Of a stretch of 64,000 nt of DNA, positions 63,907 through 64,000 are shown one piece after another. The number at the start of each line of letters is the position of its first letter. Position 1 is the first letter of the stretch. The position numbers and the translations under genes were made by a program. The notes beneath the pieces are model-generated. The model saw only the letters and a program-made list of their open reading frames with translations, searched no databases and was not told the DNA's origin. The stretch covers positions 98,315,792-98,379,791 of the forward strand of contig OZ021724.1 in NCBI GenBank assembly GCA_963978545.1, given 5' to 3'. The stretch comes from Linyphia triangularis (Eukaryota; Arthropoda; Arachnida; Araneae; Linyphiidae).

Positions 63907-64000
63907 CAAGAAAAAGAAATTGCATCAGATAGATAGAAAATCGTATGCAAAACATTTTGGTGCAATCCCGTAAGATTCTACGATAATTAGAACCGAAGAT

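Overview
This is a 64 kb piece of an AT-rich, intron-rich eukaryotic nuclear genome. GT-AG introns, AATAAA poly(A) signals, tRNA-derived SINEs and a dense mix of BEL/Pao, Ty3/gypsy and non-autonomous DNA transposons point to an arthropod. The gypsy/BEL style and repeat load would fit a chelicerate such as a spider, but that is an inference; nothing here fixes the species.

Two host genes are convincing and lie tail to tail. SKP1, the adaptor of SCF ubiquitin ligases, is on the + strand with three coding exons (4563-4688, 14883-15035, 17100-17309) that together give a complete 162-residue protein. Cytoplasmic isoleucyl-tRNA synthetase (IARS1-type) is on the - strand. Nineteen coding exons between 60629 and 20657 encode about the last 763 residues, from the catalytic core after the editing domain through the KMSKR loop, the anticodon-binding domain and a short C-terminal UNE-I-like module. 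Its N-terminal exons lie beyond the right edge. Every IARS1 and SKP1 exon junction I checked keeps phase; IARS1 exon 6 is certain only to one base.

The rest is mobile DNA, much of it in introns. At the left edge is the 3' part of a BEL/Pao element (RNase H tail, integrase, DUF5641-like end, polypurine tract, LTR). SKP1 intron 1 holds an 8.4 kb pair of PIF/Harbinger-like ends enclosing a nested 2.2 kb element, a third element inside that, and a 257-bp tandem array with higher-order structure. SKP1 intron 2 and an IARS1 intron carry two equal-length (1352 bp), oppositely oriented copies of one transposon.

The most notable object is a 6003-bp LTR retrotransposon at 27963-33965 (- strand). It has 231-bp LTRs that look identical, a 4-bp target-site duplication, a SCAN-like Gag, and integrase placed UPSTREAM of reverse transcriptase/RNase H, which is the Gmr1-like order rather than the usual Ty3/gypsy order. 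It nevertheless has several reading-frame breaks, one falling at the integrase catalytic glutamate.

Further right are a TTAA-flanked deletion derivative with remnants of a transposase-like protein inside a hAT-like element, a three-level transposon nest at 43.7-46.3 kb, two tRNA-SINE families, a 57-bp minisatellite and several hAT-like MITE families that repeatedly show 5-bp target duplications. All comparisons were made by eye; no alignment or database search was run.
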